Assembly: GCA_015065615.1 (NCBI GenBank)
Contig: SVPY01000005.1
Span: 1-64,000, forward strand
DNA from: Oscillospiraceae bacterium
Lineage (GTDB): Bacteria; Bacillota; Clostridia; Oscillospirales; Acutalibacteraceae
Length of the DNA: 64,000 nt
Direction of reading: 5' to 3'
Both the position numbers and the translations under genes were made by a program. Positions within the stretch are counted from its first letter, which is position 1, and each line of letters opens with the position of its first letter. This document shows positions 10,265-19,197 of this stretch, one piece after another. A model generated the notes under the pieces. The model searched no databases and had not been told where the DNA came from. It saw only the letters and a list, made by a program, of their open reading frames with translations.

Positions 10265-10954
10265 TTATCTCACAAGAACCGGGCAAAAGCCTATTGTATC
10301 GCAGGAAATAAGGTGCATTTTAATTCCGTCGTACTCTCCTATCACGGCTTTTTTGGCTGCGGCTGAATTATGTATGTGCCCGTAGTAGCAATCCTTGACC
10401 CCGTATTTCTTCAAGGTATCCATCATTTCCTCGGAAACGAAATCACCGTAAACGGGGGGATAATGAAGAAACGCAACGGGTCTGACTCCTGCTTTAACCG
10501 CAACTTCAAGACTTGTTTTAAGCCTGCCTACTTCCCTTAAGATAATTTTTTTATCCTCTTCGGAAACAGAATTATACATCCAGCCTCTTGTACCGCATAC
10601 ACCGATATCTTCGTGAATATAAGCGCTGTTATGAACTATCTCGATAGTATCGAAGCCGTTTTCCTTAAGATAATTTACCATTTTATTTTTGGTAGTCCAC
10701 CAGTAATCGTGGTTACCCTTCATAAAAAGCTTTTTGCCAGGTCTTTCGTTAATAAACTTGAAATCCTCGTAGGTATCTTCCAATTTCATCGCCCACGATA
10801 TATCCCCTGCAATTACCACTACGTCTTCGGGTTTTACGATAGCATCCCAGTTAGTTTTAAGCCTTTCCACGTAATCGCTCCAGCCGTGGAATACGTCCAT
10901 CGGCTTATTGGTGCTGAGTGAAAGATGAAGATCGGCTATAACAAATAAAGACAT
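10265..10954 (-). CDS. Calcineurin-like metallophosphoesterase, substrate unknown
   Basis: A 229-residue dinuclear metallophosphoesterase. The canonical ligands are all visible: D-x-H in IADLHLS, GDISWA, GNHDYWW, a downstream His in FLHYPP, and GHIHNS. The closest family is the clostridial YkuE-like cytoplasmic phosphohydrolases; the substrate cannot be inferred. It starts 4 nt after the thrC stop and is probably translated from the thrC mRNA. Confidence 0.88.
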   Translation of the reverse strand: MSLFVIADLHLSLSTNKPMDVFHGWSDYVERLKTNWDAIVKPEDVVVIAGDISWAMKLEDTYEDFKFINERPGKKLFMKGNHDYWWTTKNKMVNYLKENGFDTIEIVHNSAYIHEDIGVCGTRGWMYNSVSEEDKKIILREVGRLKTSLEVAVKAGVRPVAFLHYPPVYGDFVSEEMMDTLKKYGVKDCYYGHIHNSAAAKKAVIGEYDGIKMHLISCDTIGFCPVLVR

Positions 10955-10958
10955 ATTA

Positions 10959-12458
10959 TTATTCCTTGATTCCCAAAGTATTGATTACAAATTCGGAAAT
11001 ACTGTCTCTGTCGCAAACGTTTGTAAAACGTGTGGGTTTTGTTTTCAACGCTTTAAGTGCGGCGGGTACTTCAAGTCCTGAAACCTTTGATAATTCTTCA
11101 ACTACCGCAAATTCATCGTTATTTTCATAATCGCTGATAGAAGAAAGAACACTCTTGCTGAATTTGTAGGGACTTGCAGTGGAAGCGATTACAACAGGTG
11201 TATAATCTTCTGTTTCTTCTCTGTATTCTTTAACCGCCTTGAATGCAACCGCGGTATGAGTATCAATAAGGTAAGAGGAATTCTCAAAAGTATCTTTGAT
11301 ATTTTCACTTGTACCTTTTTCATCACAGCAGTAAGCTGCAAAGTTTTCCTTTACTCTCTCTTCAGTAGCGGCGTCAACCGTATATTCGCCCTTACTGTTT
11401 AAAGCGTTCATCCATTCTGCGGTCTGCTTATCGTCGTTACCTGCAAGATGGTAGAGAAGTCTTTCAAGATTACTTGAAACAAGAATATCCATCGAAGGAG
11501 ATATTGTTGTATAGAAATGTCTTAATTTATTATATGTACCGCCGTTTATAAAGTCGGTTAGAACGTTATTTGAGTTACTTGCACAGATGAATTTATTAAC
11601 GGGAAGACCCATCATTTTAGCGTAGTATGCAGCGAGAATATTGCCGAAATTACCTGTAGGCACTGCGATATTGATCTCTTCTTCCTCATTTTCTACACCC
11701 ATTCTGTCAAGAAAACGGAAATATGCATAGAAATAGTAAACTATCTGAGGCAGTAAACGTCCCCAGTTAATGGAGTTCGCGCTGGAGAAAAGCATATTGT
11801 TCTCAGCTAAAAGCTTCTTAAGCTCTACGGATGTAAAAATACGCTTAACCTGAGTCTGGCAATCGTCAAAGTTACCTTTAACTGCGCAAACGCATACATT
11901 TTCACCTTCCTGAGTATTCATCTGGCGAAGCTGCATGGGGCTTACGCCGTTTTCGGGATAGAAAACAATTATCTGAGTATTTTCCACGTCCTTGAAGCCT
12001 TCTAAAGCAGCTTTACCTGTGTCGCCTGAAGTTGCTACGAGAATAACAGCCTTCTTGCCGTCTGCCTGCTTTTTAAAAGCCTTTGTAAGTAAATGAGGAA
12101 GCAACTGTAAAGCCATATCCTTGAAGGCACAAGTGGGACCGTGCCAAAGCTCAAGTGAATACACACCATCCTCATTTTCTACTTCGTGAAGTCTTACCTG
12201 CTCACCTGAAAATTTGGATGTCTCGTATGCTTTTTCTGCACACTCATCAATTTCTTCTTTTGTGTAATCGGTAAGATATAATGAAAGAATTTCTTTTGCC
12301 AAGGATATGTAATCGAGTTTACGAAGCTCAGAAAGCCTTTCCTTTACGGAAGGAAAACTTTCAGGAACGAAAAGTCCGCCCTCTTCTGAAATGCCCTTTG
12401 CAATAGCTTCGGAAGCTGTTACCTTTAAACTGCTGTTTCTGGTACTTTTATAATACAT
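10959..12458 (-). CDS. thrC: Threonine synthase
   Basis: A 499-residue PLP enzyme converting O-phosphohomoserine to threonine. The start MYYKSTRNSSLKVTASEAI and the PLP-Lys113 motif HGPTCAFKDMALQ mark the long threonine synthase class also found in Proteobacteria. ATSGDTGKAA and the VPTGNFGNILAAYYA phosphate-binding loop are intact. It has its own sigma-A promoter at 12494-12522 and GGAGG just upstream of the start. No T-box or leader fits into the short 5' gap. Confidence 0.97.
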   Translation of the reverse strand: MYYKSTRNSSLKVTASEAIAKGISEEGGLFVPESFPSVKERLSELRKLDYISLAKEILSLYLTDYTKEEIDECAEKAYETSKFSGEQVRLHEVENEDGVYSLELWHGPTCAFKDMALQLLPHLLTKAFKKQADGKKAVILVATSGDTGKAALEGFKDVENTQIIVFYPENGVSPMQLRQMNTQEGENVCVCAVKGNFDDCQTQVKRIFTSVELKKLLAENNMLFSSANSINWGRLLPQIVYYFYAYFRFLDRMGVENEEEEINIAVPTGNFGNILAAYYAKMMGLPVNKFICASNSNNVLTDFINGGTYNKLRHFYTTISPSMDILVSSNLERLLYHLAGNDDKQTAEWMNALNSKGEYTVDAATEERVKENFAAYCCDEKGTSENIKDTFENSSYLIDTHTAVAFKAVKEYREETEDYTPVVIASTASPYKFSKSVLSSISDYENNDEFAVVEELSKVSGLEVPAALKALKTKPTRFTNVCDRDSISEFVINTLGIKE

Positions 12459-12493
12459 TTATATTAAACCTCCTGTTAAATTCAATAAAGGTT

Positions 12494-12522
12494 ATTATAC
12501 ATAGTTTTTTTCTTGTTGTAAA
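12494..12522 (-). promoter_or_regulatory. Sigma-A promoter of thrC
   Basis: TTTACA (12517-12522), 17-bp spacer, TATAAT (12494-12499) on the minus strand, about 35 nt before the thrC start. Confidence 0.8.
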
Positions 12523-12530
12523 GCATAAAA

Positions 12531-13451
12531 TCAAACAATGTGCATTTTAAAGAAATCAAACGCATTTTTAAAGAAAATCTTATCGATAAGTTCCTCGCTG
12601 TAATTATGCTTTGCAAATATATTGTGAAGCTCAGCGATACTTTCTATGCCCTTCATATCATTAGGAATCTCGCAGCCGTCGAAATCACTGCCCATTGATA
12701 CAGTATTTTCGCCACCCAGAGACATAAAGTAATCGGCATGCTCAAATATATTCTCCATGCTTGCGTTTTCGAAATCGTCATTTAAAAACTTTTTAAAGAA
12801 ATTAAGACCTACAATTCCGCCGCGGCTTTTTATGAGAGCAAATTGTTCATCAGTTAAATTACGTTTATTGGAACAAAGCTTAATGGCGTTTGAATGGCTT
12901 GCCACTATAGGTTTTTCGGTATTTTCAGCTACATCCCAGAAAAGTATCTCGCTTGCGTGGGAAATATCGATAACGATACCCACTCTCTCCATTTCTTTAA
13001 CCGCTTTTCTGCCGAACTCGGTTAACCCGTAATTTTCACCCGAGCGGACACCGCTGCCAAGCTCGTTGGCGCCGTTCCATGTAAGCGTTGCCATTTTAAC
13101 CCCAAGATCGCAGGCTTTTTGGATGTTTGAAAGCTCTCCTGCAAAAGCTGAGCAGTTTTCTATAGTTAATATCGTTCCTACTCCTGTTTCGGCTTTTAGA
13201 AGATCGCCGTTTGTAATAATCTGATTGATGCCGTTTTCTTTTTTCTGTCTTTTCAAAAGCTCTGCGCAATCAGAAAAATATTTCCATGCGTCTTCCTTTT
13301 TTATGTTTTCCTGTACCCAGCAGGCACAGCACTGTATGTAAACATCCGCGGGGCATTTTTCAAACGATATGTGCTGACTGTTATTTTTCAGGTCCTCACC
13401 TTTTTTATAGCAAGCGGTAAGGGTATCACAATGTAAATCAAAATATCTCAT
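12531..13451 (-). CDS. Membrane dipeptidase (peptidase M19, renal dipeptidase family)
   Basis: A 306-residue zinc dipeptidase of the amidohydrolase superfamily. The metal-binding DLHCDT near the N-terminus, the conserved SHSNA and the GSDFDG near the C-terminus are the family hallmarks. No signal peptide or membrane helix is seen, so it is probably cytoplasmic, unlike the mammalian enzyme. It follows yraN by about 35 nt at the end of the lepB-rbgA-rnhB-yraN unit. Confidence 0.92.
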   Translation of the reverse strand: MRYFDLHCDTLTACYKKGEDLKNNSQHISFEKCPADVYIQCCACWVQENIKKEDAWKYFSDCAELLKRQKKENGINQIITNGDLLKAETGVGTILTIENCSAFAGELSNIQKACDLGVKMATLTWNGANELGSGVRSGENYGLTEFGRKAVKEMERVGIVIDISHASEILFWDVAENTEKPIVASHSNAIKLCSNKRNLTDEQFALIKSRGGIVGLNFFKKFLNDDFENASMENIFEHADYFMSLGGENTVSMGSDFDGCEIPNDMKGIESIAELHNIFAKHNYSEELIDKIFFKNAFDFFKMHIV

Positions 13452-13486
13452 TTAATTTTTTTCTTTCCTATAAAGCGTAATTTTCA

Positions 13487-13843
13487 TCAGAAACCGCGGA
13501 AAGCGTTTTCTATATAATTGCAGGAAACCACCTTGCCGTCCCTTGTTTCAACTGCGGCAACGTCGAATCTCGGCTGCAAATCAAAAGGATGCTCCATCAT
13601 AAAATACGTTGCGGTTCTTATAACTTTACTTTTCTTTGAAGGAGTTATCGTTTCAAGAGGATGAATCATACCGTCTTCTTTTCTTGTTCTGACTTCAACG
13701 AAAATAATATACTTATCATTTTTGGCGATAATATCTATCTCGCCCATTTTTATTTTATAATTACGTATAACAAGCTTAAAGCCTTTTTTCTTTATTAACT
13801 CTGCAACGTACTCTTCGCCCAAAACACCGGTTGAATTATCCAT
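13487..13843 (-). CDS. yraN: UPF0102 protein YraN, endonuclease-like fold
   Basis: A 118-residue protein. GEEYVAELI at the N-terminus and the catalytic-core pattern GEIDIIAKND...IIFVEVRTR correspond to the restriction-endonuclease-like fold of the UPF0102 family. Its role is unproven. It follows rnhB by about 21 nt, the conserved rnhB-yraN neighbourhood. Confidence 0.92.
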   Translation of the reverse strand: MDNSTGVLGEEYVAELIKKKGFKLVIRNYKIKMGEIDIIAKNDKYIIFVEVRTRKEDGMIHPLETITPSKKSKVIRTATYFMMEHPFDLQPRFDVAAVETRDGKVVSCNYIENAFRGF

Positions 13844-13864
13844 ATTATCAGATTTCCTTTTTTA

Positions 13865-14458
13865 TCACTTGATTTTCTTTAAGAAAGTAAGACGGTGGAT
13901 TCTTGAAGGACCGTAAGCTTTAATGGCTTCGGTATGCACCTTAGTACCGTAACCTTTATGTTTAGCAAACTGATACTGAGGAAACTCCTTATCATATTCA
14001 AGCATCAACCTGTCTCTTGTTACCTTTGCAAGAATAGAAGCGGCGGCAATTGAAGGGGATAAAGCGTCACCGCTTACAATAGTTTCGCCGTCGATACTTA
14101 GTTTCGGCATACGGTTACCGTCAACGAGAGCGTAATCTGCTTTAATTTGAAGCTTCTCCTGCGCTCTTTTCATGGCAAGGAAAGTTGCCTGCAGGATGTT
14201 TATATCGTCTATTTCTTTTTCATCAGCAAAAGCTATACCGTAGGCAAGGGCTTTTTCGATTATTATATCGTAAAGCTTTTCTCTTTTCTTTTCGGTAAGC
14301 TTTTTGGAATCGTTAAGGCCTTCTATTTCGATTCCTTCAGGCAATATTACCGCAGCGGCGCAAACGGGACCTGCCAAAGGGCCTCTGCCCGCTTCGTCAA
14401 TACCGCATACGTATTTATAACCTTTTTCTCTTGCCGCTATTTCATAACTGTGATCCAT
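13865..14458 (-). CDS. rnhB: Ribonuclease HII
   Basis: A 197-residue RNase H type 2 that removes ribonucleotides and RNA primers from DNA. The catalytic Asp-Glu pair is in [14 protein letters not shown] (residues 18-31), with further acidic residues in LVDGN and the [14 protein letters not shown] block. It is 15 nt downstream of rbgA in the same operon. Confidence 0.97.
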   Translation of the reverse strand: MDHSYEIAAREKGYKYVCGIDEAGRGPLAGPVCAAAVILPEGIEIEGLNDSKKLTEKKREKLYDIIIEKALAYGIAFADEKEIDDINILQATFLAMKRAQEKLQIKADYALVDGNRMPKLSIDGETIVSGDALSPSIAAASILAKVTRDRLMLEYDKEFPQYQFAKHKGYGTKVHTEAIKAYGPSRIHRLTFLKKIK

Positions 14459-14473
14459 AATTATAACCTTATC

Positions 14474-15355
14474 TTATCTCTTTTCATAATGTTCAAGAGT
14501 TATTCTTCCGAGCTTACCTGCTCTGAACTCATCAAGTACGGCGATAGCGCCGCGCTCTGTATTGGCAATACCACCGGGCAAAAGCATACCGCGCTTAACT
14601 GCAATCTTCTCAAGAATCTCGTGACCCTGAAGTTCATTTATATTCTCGATTTCTGTTTTATATCTCTCGTTAACTGCTTCGGGATAATGGACTCTTACTT
14701 CCTCTAAAAATCTTGCGGCAAGATGCTCGATATCGATAATTTCATCCTTAACGGCACCAGTAAATGCAAGCTTTTCACCCACTGCCTTATCTTCAAATTT
14801 CGGCCATAAAACACCGGGAGTATCCAAAAGTTCAAAGCCCTTACCGATTGTGAACCAACGGTTTTCTCTTGTTACGCCTGGTTTATCCTGCACTTCTGCT
14901 TTACCTGCGGCGCCGCCCTTACACATTTTATTGATAAGAGAGGATTTACCTACGTTGGGAATACCCACAACCATTATTTTTATCGGTCTGCCTACCATAC
15001 CTTTTCTGTTCCATGCGGCTATCTGAGGCGCAAGCACTTCTCTTACGGCAGGAAGAATATTATTTATCCCTTTACCTGTTTTACAGTCGATGGGAAGCGC
15101 CTTAATATTTCTCTCTTTAAAAGAATTAAGCCACTTCTCAGTTTCTTTGGGGTCAGCCATATCCGCTTTATTTAAAAGAAGCATCTTTGGTTTATTGTTT
15201 ATTATGCTCTTTAAAACGGGGTTGCGGCTTGCTACGGGAATTCTTGCATCCGCTATTTCAATAACTATATCAACAAGCTTTAAATGCTTTTCTATCTGGC
15301 GCCTTGCTTTGGTCATATGACCGGGAAACCACTGTATACTCTGAAAATCACTCAT
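14474..15355 (-). CDS. rbgA: Ribosome biogenesis GTPase RbgA (YlqF)
   Basis: A 293-residue circularly permuted GTPase of 50S subunit maturation. It opens with the family signature IQWFPGHMTKARRQIEK. The GTPase motifs appear in permuted order: G4 LNKADMAD, G5 DCKTGKG, then G1 GIPNVGKSS and G3 DTPGVLWP. A C-terminal ANTAR-like helical domain follows. It lies between lepB and rnhB, the standard Firmicutes order. Confidence 0.97.
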   Translation of the reverse strand: MSDFQSIQWFPGHMTKARRQIEKHLKLVDIVIEIADARIPVASRNPVLKSIINNKPKMLLLNKADMADPKETEKWLNSFKERNIKALPIDCKTGKGINNILPAVREVLAPQIAAWNRKGMVGRPIKIMVVGIPNVGKSSLINKMCKGGAAGKAEVQDKPGVTRENRWFTIGKGFELLDTPGVLWPKFEDKAVGEKLAFTGAVKDEIIDIEHLAARFLEEVRVHYPEAVNERYKTEIENINELQGHEILEKIAVKRGMLLPGGIANTERGAIAVLDEFRAGKLGRITLEHYEKR

Positions 15356-15374
15356 ACTTTTAATTCTCCTGTTA

Positions 15375-15965
15375 CTATTTTGCTAATCCGATTTTATCAA
15401 AGGGGTAAATATTAAAAATCGCTTTACCCAGTACTTTTCTTTCATCAATTAAACCTATTTCGCCGTAGCGGCTGTCGTTGGATACTTCCCTGTTATCCCC
15501 CAAAACAAATATATGGTTTTCGGGAACGGTTAAAGGAAACTCTAAGGGGTCAAGCGCATTGGGATGAATAAAAGTAATACCGTTTTCTATGCCGTATTTA
15601 CTTTCATCCCGCGCAACACCGTTAACGTAAACTATGCCCGTTTCGGGGTCTAAATCAACCGTCTGACCTTCTGTTGCCACCACGCGCTTTATAATGGGCT
15701 CGTTTAAAGCATCCACTACAACTATTACGTCGCCTTCTTTTATTTCTCCGCCGTGAGCTGTTATTATAAGCCTGTCGTTATGATAATAATTGGGTTCCAT
15801 GGAAGAACCGCTTACGGTAACGATTCTGACTATAAAAGAAAGCAATATAACAATAACGGAAACAGCTATAACGAACTCTTCCAACCATTCAAACACAGAA
15901 CGGCTTATTTTCTTTGATCCGTTATCTTCATCAAACTGCTCCGCATTTTTATTTTCATTATTCAT
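15375..15965 (-). CDS. lepB: Signal peptidase I
   Basis: A 196-residue membrane serine-lysine peptidase that cleaves signal peptides outside the membrane. One transmembrane segment at about residues 28-50 (VIAVSVIVILLSFIVRIVTV) is followed by the Ser box SGSSMEPNYY, the Lys box IIKRVVATEGQTV, and GDNREVSNDSRYG. It has its own promoter at 16012-16040, after the rplS terminator. Confidence 0.96.
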   Translation of the reverse strand: MNNENKNAEQFDEDNGSKKISRSVFEWLEEFVIAVSVIVILLSFIVRIVTVSGSSMEPNYYHNDRLIITAHGGEIKEGDVIVVVDALNEPIIKRVVATEGQTVDLDPETGIVYVNGVARDESKYGIENGITFIHPNALDPLEFPLTVPENHIFVLGDNREVSNDSRYGEIGLIDERKVLGKAIFNIYPFDKIGLAK

Positions 15966-16011
15966 ATATATAAACCTTTCAATAGCAACACTACTCTATA
16001 ATACACCTTAT

Positions 16012-16040
16012 AGTATACAAAAAATACGCGAAACAATCAA
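16012..16040 (-). promoter_or_regulatory. Sigma-A promoter of lepB
   Basis: TTGATT (16035-16040), 17-bp spacer, TATACT (16012-16017). The -35 directly abuts the rplS terminator T-run. Confidence 0.75.
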
Positions 16041-16077
16041 GAAAAAAAATAAAGGAGACATAATTTTGTCTCCTTTA
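16041..16077 (-). terminator. Intrinsic terminator of rplS
   Basis: Perfect 11-bp stem TAAAGGAGACA/TGTCTCCTTTA (16067-16077 with 16050-16060), 6-nt loop and a run of eight T on the minus strand. Confidence 0.95.
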
Positions 16078-16095
16078 CTCTCAAGAAAATCTTTC

Positions 16096-16440
16096 TTATT
16101 TGATCTGCTCTTTAACCTTAGCAGCCTTACCAACTCTGTCACGGAGATAATAAAGCTTAGCTCTGCGAACATGACCCTTACGGATAACAGTGATATCCTT
16201 AACGTTGGGTGAGTGGATGGGGAATACTCTCTCAACACCTACACCATAGGAGATACGGCGAACTGTGAATGTTTCAGCAACACCGCTGCCCTTGCGAGCA
16301 ATAACTGTACCCTCGAAGTACTGAACTCTTTCCTTGTCACCTTCGCGAATGTTAACACCGATCTTGATTGTATCACCGATGCCAAACTCGGGGAGCTCGT
16401 TTTTTACGGAATCTGCAGCAATAAGTTTTAATGCGTCCAT
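16096..16440 (-). CDS. rplS: 50S ribosomal protein L19
   Basis: A 114-residue ribosomal protein at the 30S-50S interface. It begins [13 protein letters not shown] and contains [10 protein letters not shown]-type and [20 protein letters not shown] segments typical of L19. The ATG at 16440 has GGAGG 8 nt upstream, so a longer in-frame start at 16476 is rejected. It is a single-gene unit with promoter, structured leader and terminator, consistent with autoregulation. Confidence 0.98.
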   Translation of the reverse strand: MDALKLIAADSVKNELPEFGIGDTIKIGVNIREGDKERVQYFEGTVIARKGSGVAETFTVRRISYGVGVERVFPIHSPNVKDITVIRKGHVRRAKLYYLRDRVGKAAKVKEQIK

Positions 16441-16452
16441 TTGATTTTCCTC

Positions 16453-16566
16453 CAATTTCTTTAGACATTCTTGCACCTTTGCAGAGGACTGTCAGTTTCA
16501 AATACTCGGTTTTACCGGGCTTTGAACCCCATTTGCAGCTTTTGAGGAGCAAACGGTTTCAAATGC
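16453..16566 (-). ncRNA. Candidate L19 leader, cis-regulatory RNA upstream of rplS
   Basis: About 115 nt of untranslated leader between the promoter and the rplS ribosome binding site. It contains a long stem: 16549-16563 (TTTGAAA-CCGTTTGC) pairs with 16521-16536 (GCAAATGG-GG-TTCAAA), followed by a small CGG-TAAAA-CCG hairpin. An autoregulatory L19 leader is known for low-GC Gram-positives; identity here is inferred from position and structure, not from a covariance search. Confidence 0.6.
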
Positions 16567-16572
16567 CTTAGT

Positions 16573-16601
16573 ATAATACCACACTTCACTTAAAAAAGCA
16601 A
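16573..16601 (-). promoter_or_regulatory. Sigma-A promoter of rplS
   Basis: TTGCTT (16596-16601), 17-bp spacer, TATTAT (16573-16578), with a TG one base before the -10. Confidence 0.8.
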
Positions 16602-16646
16602 GTATAATTTTATACAAAAAATAATATTTATTCAGCCTGTTTTTAT

Positions 16647-17303
16647 TTAAATAAACAGATTCATCTTTTCGTCGTAACAAAATACACGGTTTATTCTTGC
16701 GTATATCTGCTTTCCGTATTTATTGTTATAGGCTTCAAAAAGAAGGTTTGGATTAATACTGCCGTTATTGCTGCTTTTTAAGATAACTGTATATTTTACA
16801 AAATTTTCTTTCTTTATAACAGTTTTCATCTTTGCAAAATCCGGCTTAATATCTATTTCTCCCTCACCCTTCTTTGTCTTTTTAAGAACCATTACCTTTT
16901 CTTCGGAAAACATTTTTCCGATATTATCCGCAATAGCTGAAGCATCAGCCTCGTTTATTTCGATCTCATATTTAGAAAATGCTACGGCGCCGGGTTTCAT
17001 TTTTGCTTCGGTAACTTCGTAAACTTCTATGTCTTTGGGAAGCCCGCTGTTTAATTTACTGATAATATCTTTGTAAGGATAATTATCGTCTAAAAGCTTA
17101 ACGTCCATAGATTCTCTGGTACCGCTGAAGCCTAATGACAAGGGCATTGTAATGGTTAAAAACACGTGGGGATTAAAGCCTTCGGTATACCAGAAAGGAA
17201 GCTTCGCTTTATGTATGGCTCTTTCCATACAGCGGCTTAAATCAAGGTGGGATATGTACCTTGCGGTATTAAGTTTTTTAAACCATATTCTTATGTTTTT
17301 CAA
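16647..17303 (-). CDS. DUF2344 / TIGR03936 radical-SAM-associated protein
   Basis: A 218-residue protein of the family that accompanies, or is fused to, the TIGR03960 radical SAM enzyme. Recognisable segments are IRIWFKKLNTARYISHLDLSR at the N-terminus and GFNPHVFLTITMPLSLGFSG. The start was set at TTG 17303 because AAGGGAGGT lies 7 nt upstream; the ATG at 17354 lies further inside the previous gene. It overlaps the radical SAM gene by 26 bp, so the two are translationally coupled. The reaction is unknown; tRNA or rRNA modification is often assumed. Confidence 0.88.
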   Translation of the reverse strand: MKNIRIWFKKLNTARYISHLDLSRCMERAIHKAKLPFWYTEGFNPHVFLTITMPLSLGFSGTRESMDVKLLDDNYPYKDIISKLNSGLPKDIEVYEVTEAKMKPGAVAFSKYEIEINEADASAIADNIGKMFSEEKVMVLKKTKKGEGEIDIKPDFAKMKTVIKKENFVKYTVILKSSNNGSINPNLLFEAYNNKYGKQIYARINRVFCYDEKMNLFI

Positions 17304-19134
17304 CGCAAATACCTCCCTTATAACAGGATGCGCCGCAATGTGAGCAAGCCTCACGGCAGTTAGGTGTAGTTTTAGCCTCGTAAGCCTTCTTACACTCGTT
17401 TATAAGGAATTCCTTTTTTATACCGTAATTCAAATGATCCCATGGGAAAACCTCGTCGAAGCTTCTTTCACGGCTTGAATAGAAATCAGGGTCAATACCC
17501 ATATCTTCAAATAATTTGATCCAGTTTTCGTATGAGAAATAATCTCCCCAACCGTCAAACTTAAATCCGCGGTTAAAGGCTTCAAGCATAACCTTGCATA
17601 GTTTTCTGTCGCCCCTTGCAAACACAGCTTCAATGTGGCTTACGTACGCATCGTGATAATTAACCGTAAGCTTACGGCTTGTGTTGGTATCCAACAGATG
17701 CTTCTGCTTTTCTTCAAGCGTTTTGATACTGTCCTGACCAAACCACTGGAAAGGTGTAAAAGGCTTGGGAACAAATGCAGCAGCGCTTACGGTAACGGAT
17801 ACGGATTTACCCTTGGGCTTTTCGGGGTTTTCGTAATAAGCGTTAACCACTTTCTGACCGAGGTTAACTATATCCGCCACGTCATCCATCGTCTCTGTAG
17901 GAAGACCTATCATAAAGTAGAGCTTCACTTTATTCCAGCCGTTTGTAAAGGCTACGTTTACGGTTTTCATAAGCTCTTCTTCGCTCACGTTTTTATTGAT
18001 AACATCGCGCATTCTCTGGGAGCCTGCTTCGGGAGCGAAAGTAAGTCCGCTCTTTCTTACGGATTTGATTTTATCCGTAAGCTCTGTGGAAAATCCGTCA
18101 ACGCGAAGAGAAGGAAGACTTACGCTTACTCTGTCGCTCTCTGTCCATTTATGAAGCTCGTCAAGAAGCTCATTGAGTTTACTGTGGTCGCTGGTACTGA
18201 GGGATGAAAGGGATATTTCATCATAGCCCGTTGTTGCGCACAGATCACGGCACTGCTTATTTATGGTATCCACGCTTTTTTCTCTGTAGGGTCTGTAAAG
18301 GAAACCTGCCTGACAGAAGCGGCAGCCTCTTATACAGCCGCGAAGCACCTCGGCAACGGCTCTGTCGTGAACAATATCAAGGAAAGGTACGACAAAGCTT
18401 TCGGGAAACTCCGTATTGTCAAGATCCATACATACGCGCTTTTCTATTTCCTTGGGTGCGCCCTTTAAGGGGATGTATTCCTTCACTGTACCATCCTCGT
18501 TATAAACAGGCTCATAGAGAGACGGGACATATACACCCTTGATTTTTGATGCTTTTATAAGGAACTCTTCTTTACTCTCTCCGTTTTTCTTACATTCTCT
18601 ATATAGATCTATAACCTCAAGGTCAACTTCTTCTCCGTCTCCAAGGAAAAATATATCGAAGAAATCCGCAATAGGCTCCGGGTTACAAGCGCAGGGACCG
18701 CCGCCCACGACGATATTTTTAAGCTCTTTTCTATCCTTACTTAATAAGGGAATTCCGCCTAAATTAAGCATATTGAGTATATTTGTAAAGCTCAATTCGT
18801 ACTGTAAAGTAAAACCGATAAAATCAAATTCATTAATGGGATCGCCGCTTTCAAGACCGTAAAGAGGAATATCATTCTCCCTCATCAAATCTTCCATATC
18901 CGTCCAAGGGGCAAAAACTCTCTCGCACCAGATATAATCCCTCTTATTGAAAATATCGTAAAGTATTTTAATTCCCAAATGAGACATACCTATCTCATAA
19001 GTATCGGGAAAACAGAACGCAAACCTTATATCTACGTTATCTTTATTTTTAATTATACTGTTAAGCTCACCGCCCACGTATCTGCCGGGTTTCTGAACTT
19101 TAGGTAATATTTTTTCAACTTCTTTACTGAACAT
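17278..19134 (-). CDS. TIGR03960 family B12-binding-domain radical SAM protein
   Basis: A 618-residue protein. The N-terminal part resembles a degenerate cobalamin-binding fold (FAFCFPDTYEIGMSHLGIKI). The central radical SAM core has the cluster motif RGCIRGCRFCQAGFLYRP, a CxxxCxxC variant. The C-terminus adds a Cys-rich tail (CREACSHCGASCYKGGIC) that could hold a second cluster. It has its own promoter at 19163-19191 and is followed by its partner gene DUF2344. The substrate is unknown. Confidence 0.92.
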   Translation of the reverse strand: MFSKEVEKILPKVQKPGRYVGGELNSIIKNKDNVDIRFAFCFPDTYEIGMSHLGIKILYDIFNKRDYIWCERVFAPWTDMEDLMRENDIPLYGLESGDPINEFDFIGFTLQYELSFTNILNMLNLGGIPLLSKDRKELKNIVVGGGPCACNPEPIADFFDIFFLGDGEEVDLEVIDLYRECKKNGESKEEFLIKASKIKGVYVPSLYEPVYNEDGTVKEYIPLKGAPKEIEKRVCMDLDNTEFPESFVVPFLDIVHDRAVAEVLRGCIRGCRFCQAGFLYRPYREKSVDTINKQCRDLCATTGYDEISLSSLSTSDHSKLNELLDELHKWTESDRVSVSLPSLRVDGFSTELTDKIKSVRKSGLTFAPEAGSQRMRDVINKNVSEEELMKTVNVAFTNGWNKVKLYFMIGLPTETMDDVADIVNLGQKVVNAYYENPEKPKGKSVSVTVSAAAFVPKPFTPFQWFGQDSIKTLEEKQKHLLDTNTSRKLTVNYHDAYVSHIEAVFARGDRKLCKVMLEAFNRGFKFDGWGDYFSYENWIKLFEDMGIDPDFYSSRERSFDEVFPWDHLNYGIKKEFLINECKKAYEAKTTPNCREACSHCGASCYKGGICVEKHKNMV

Positions 19135-19162
19135 TTTACCTGCTCCTTTTTGGTTTCAGTTC

Positions 19163-19191
19163 ATTATACCTTTTTTTCATAAATAATGCAA
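19163..19191 (-). promoter_or_regulatory. Sigma-A promoter of the radical SAM pair
   Basis: TTGCAT (19186-19191), 17-bp spacer, TATAAT (19163-19168), about 30 nt before the start at 19134. Confidence 0.85.
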
Positions 19192-19197
19192 GTAAGT

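Noticed and set aside
12459-12530. T-box or threonine attenuator before thrC
   Set aside because: The gap holds only a promoter and ribosome binding site; there is no room for a T-box structure.
14147-14707. Long plus-strand open frame opposite rnhB and rbgA
   Set aside because: Lies antisense to two clear genes, has no recognisable motif, and its composition follows their codon pattern.
17635-18862. Three plus-strand open frames opposite the radical SAM gene
   Set aside because: Antisense shadows of a complete conserved protein; no ribosome binding sites.
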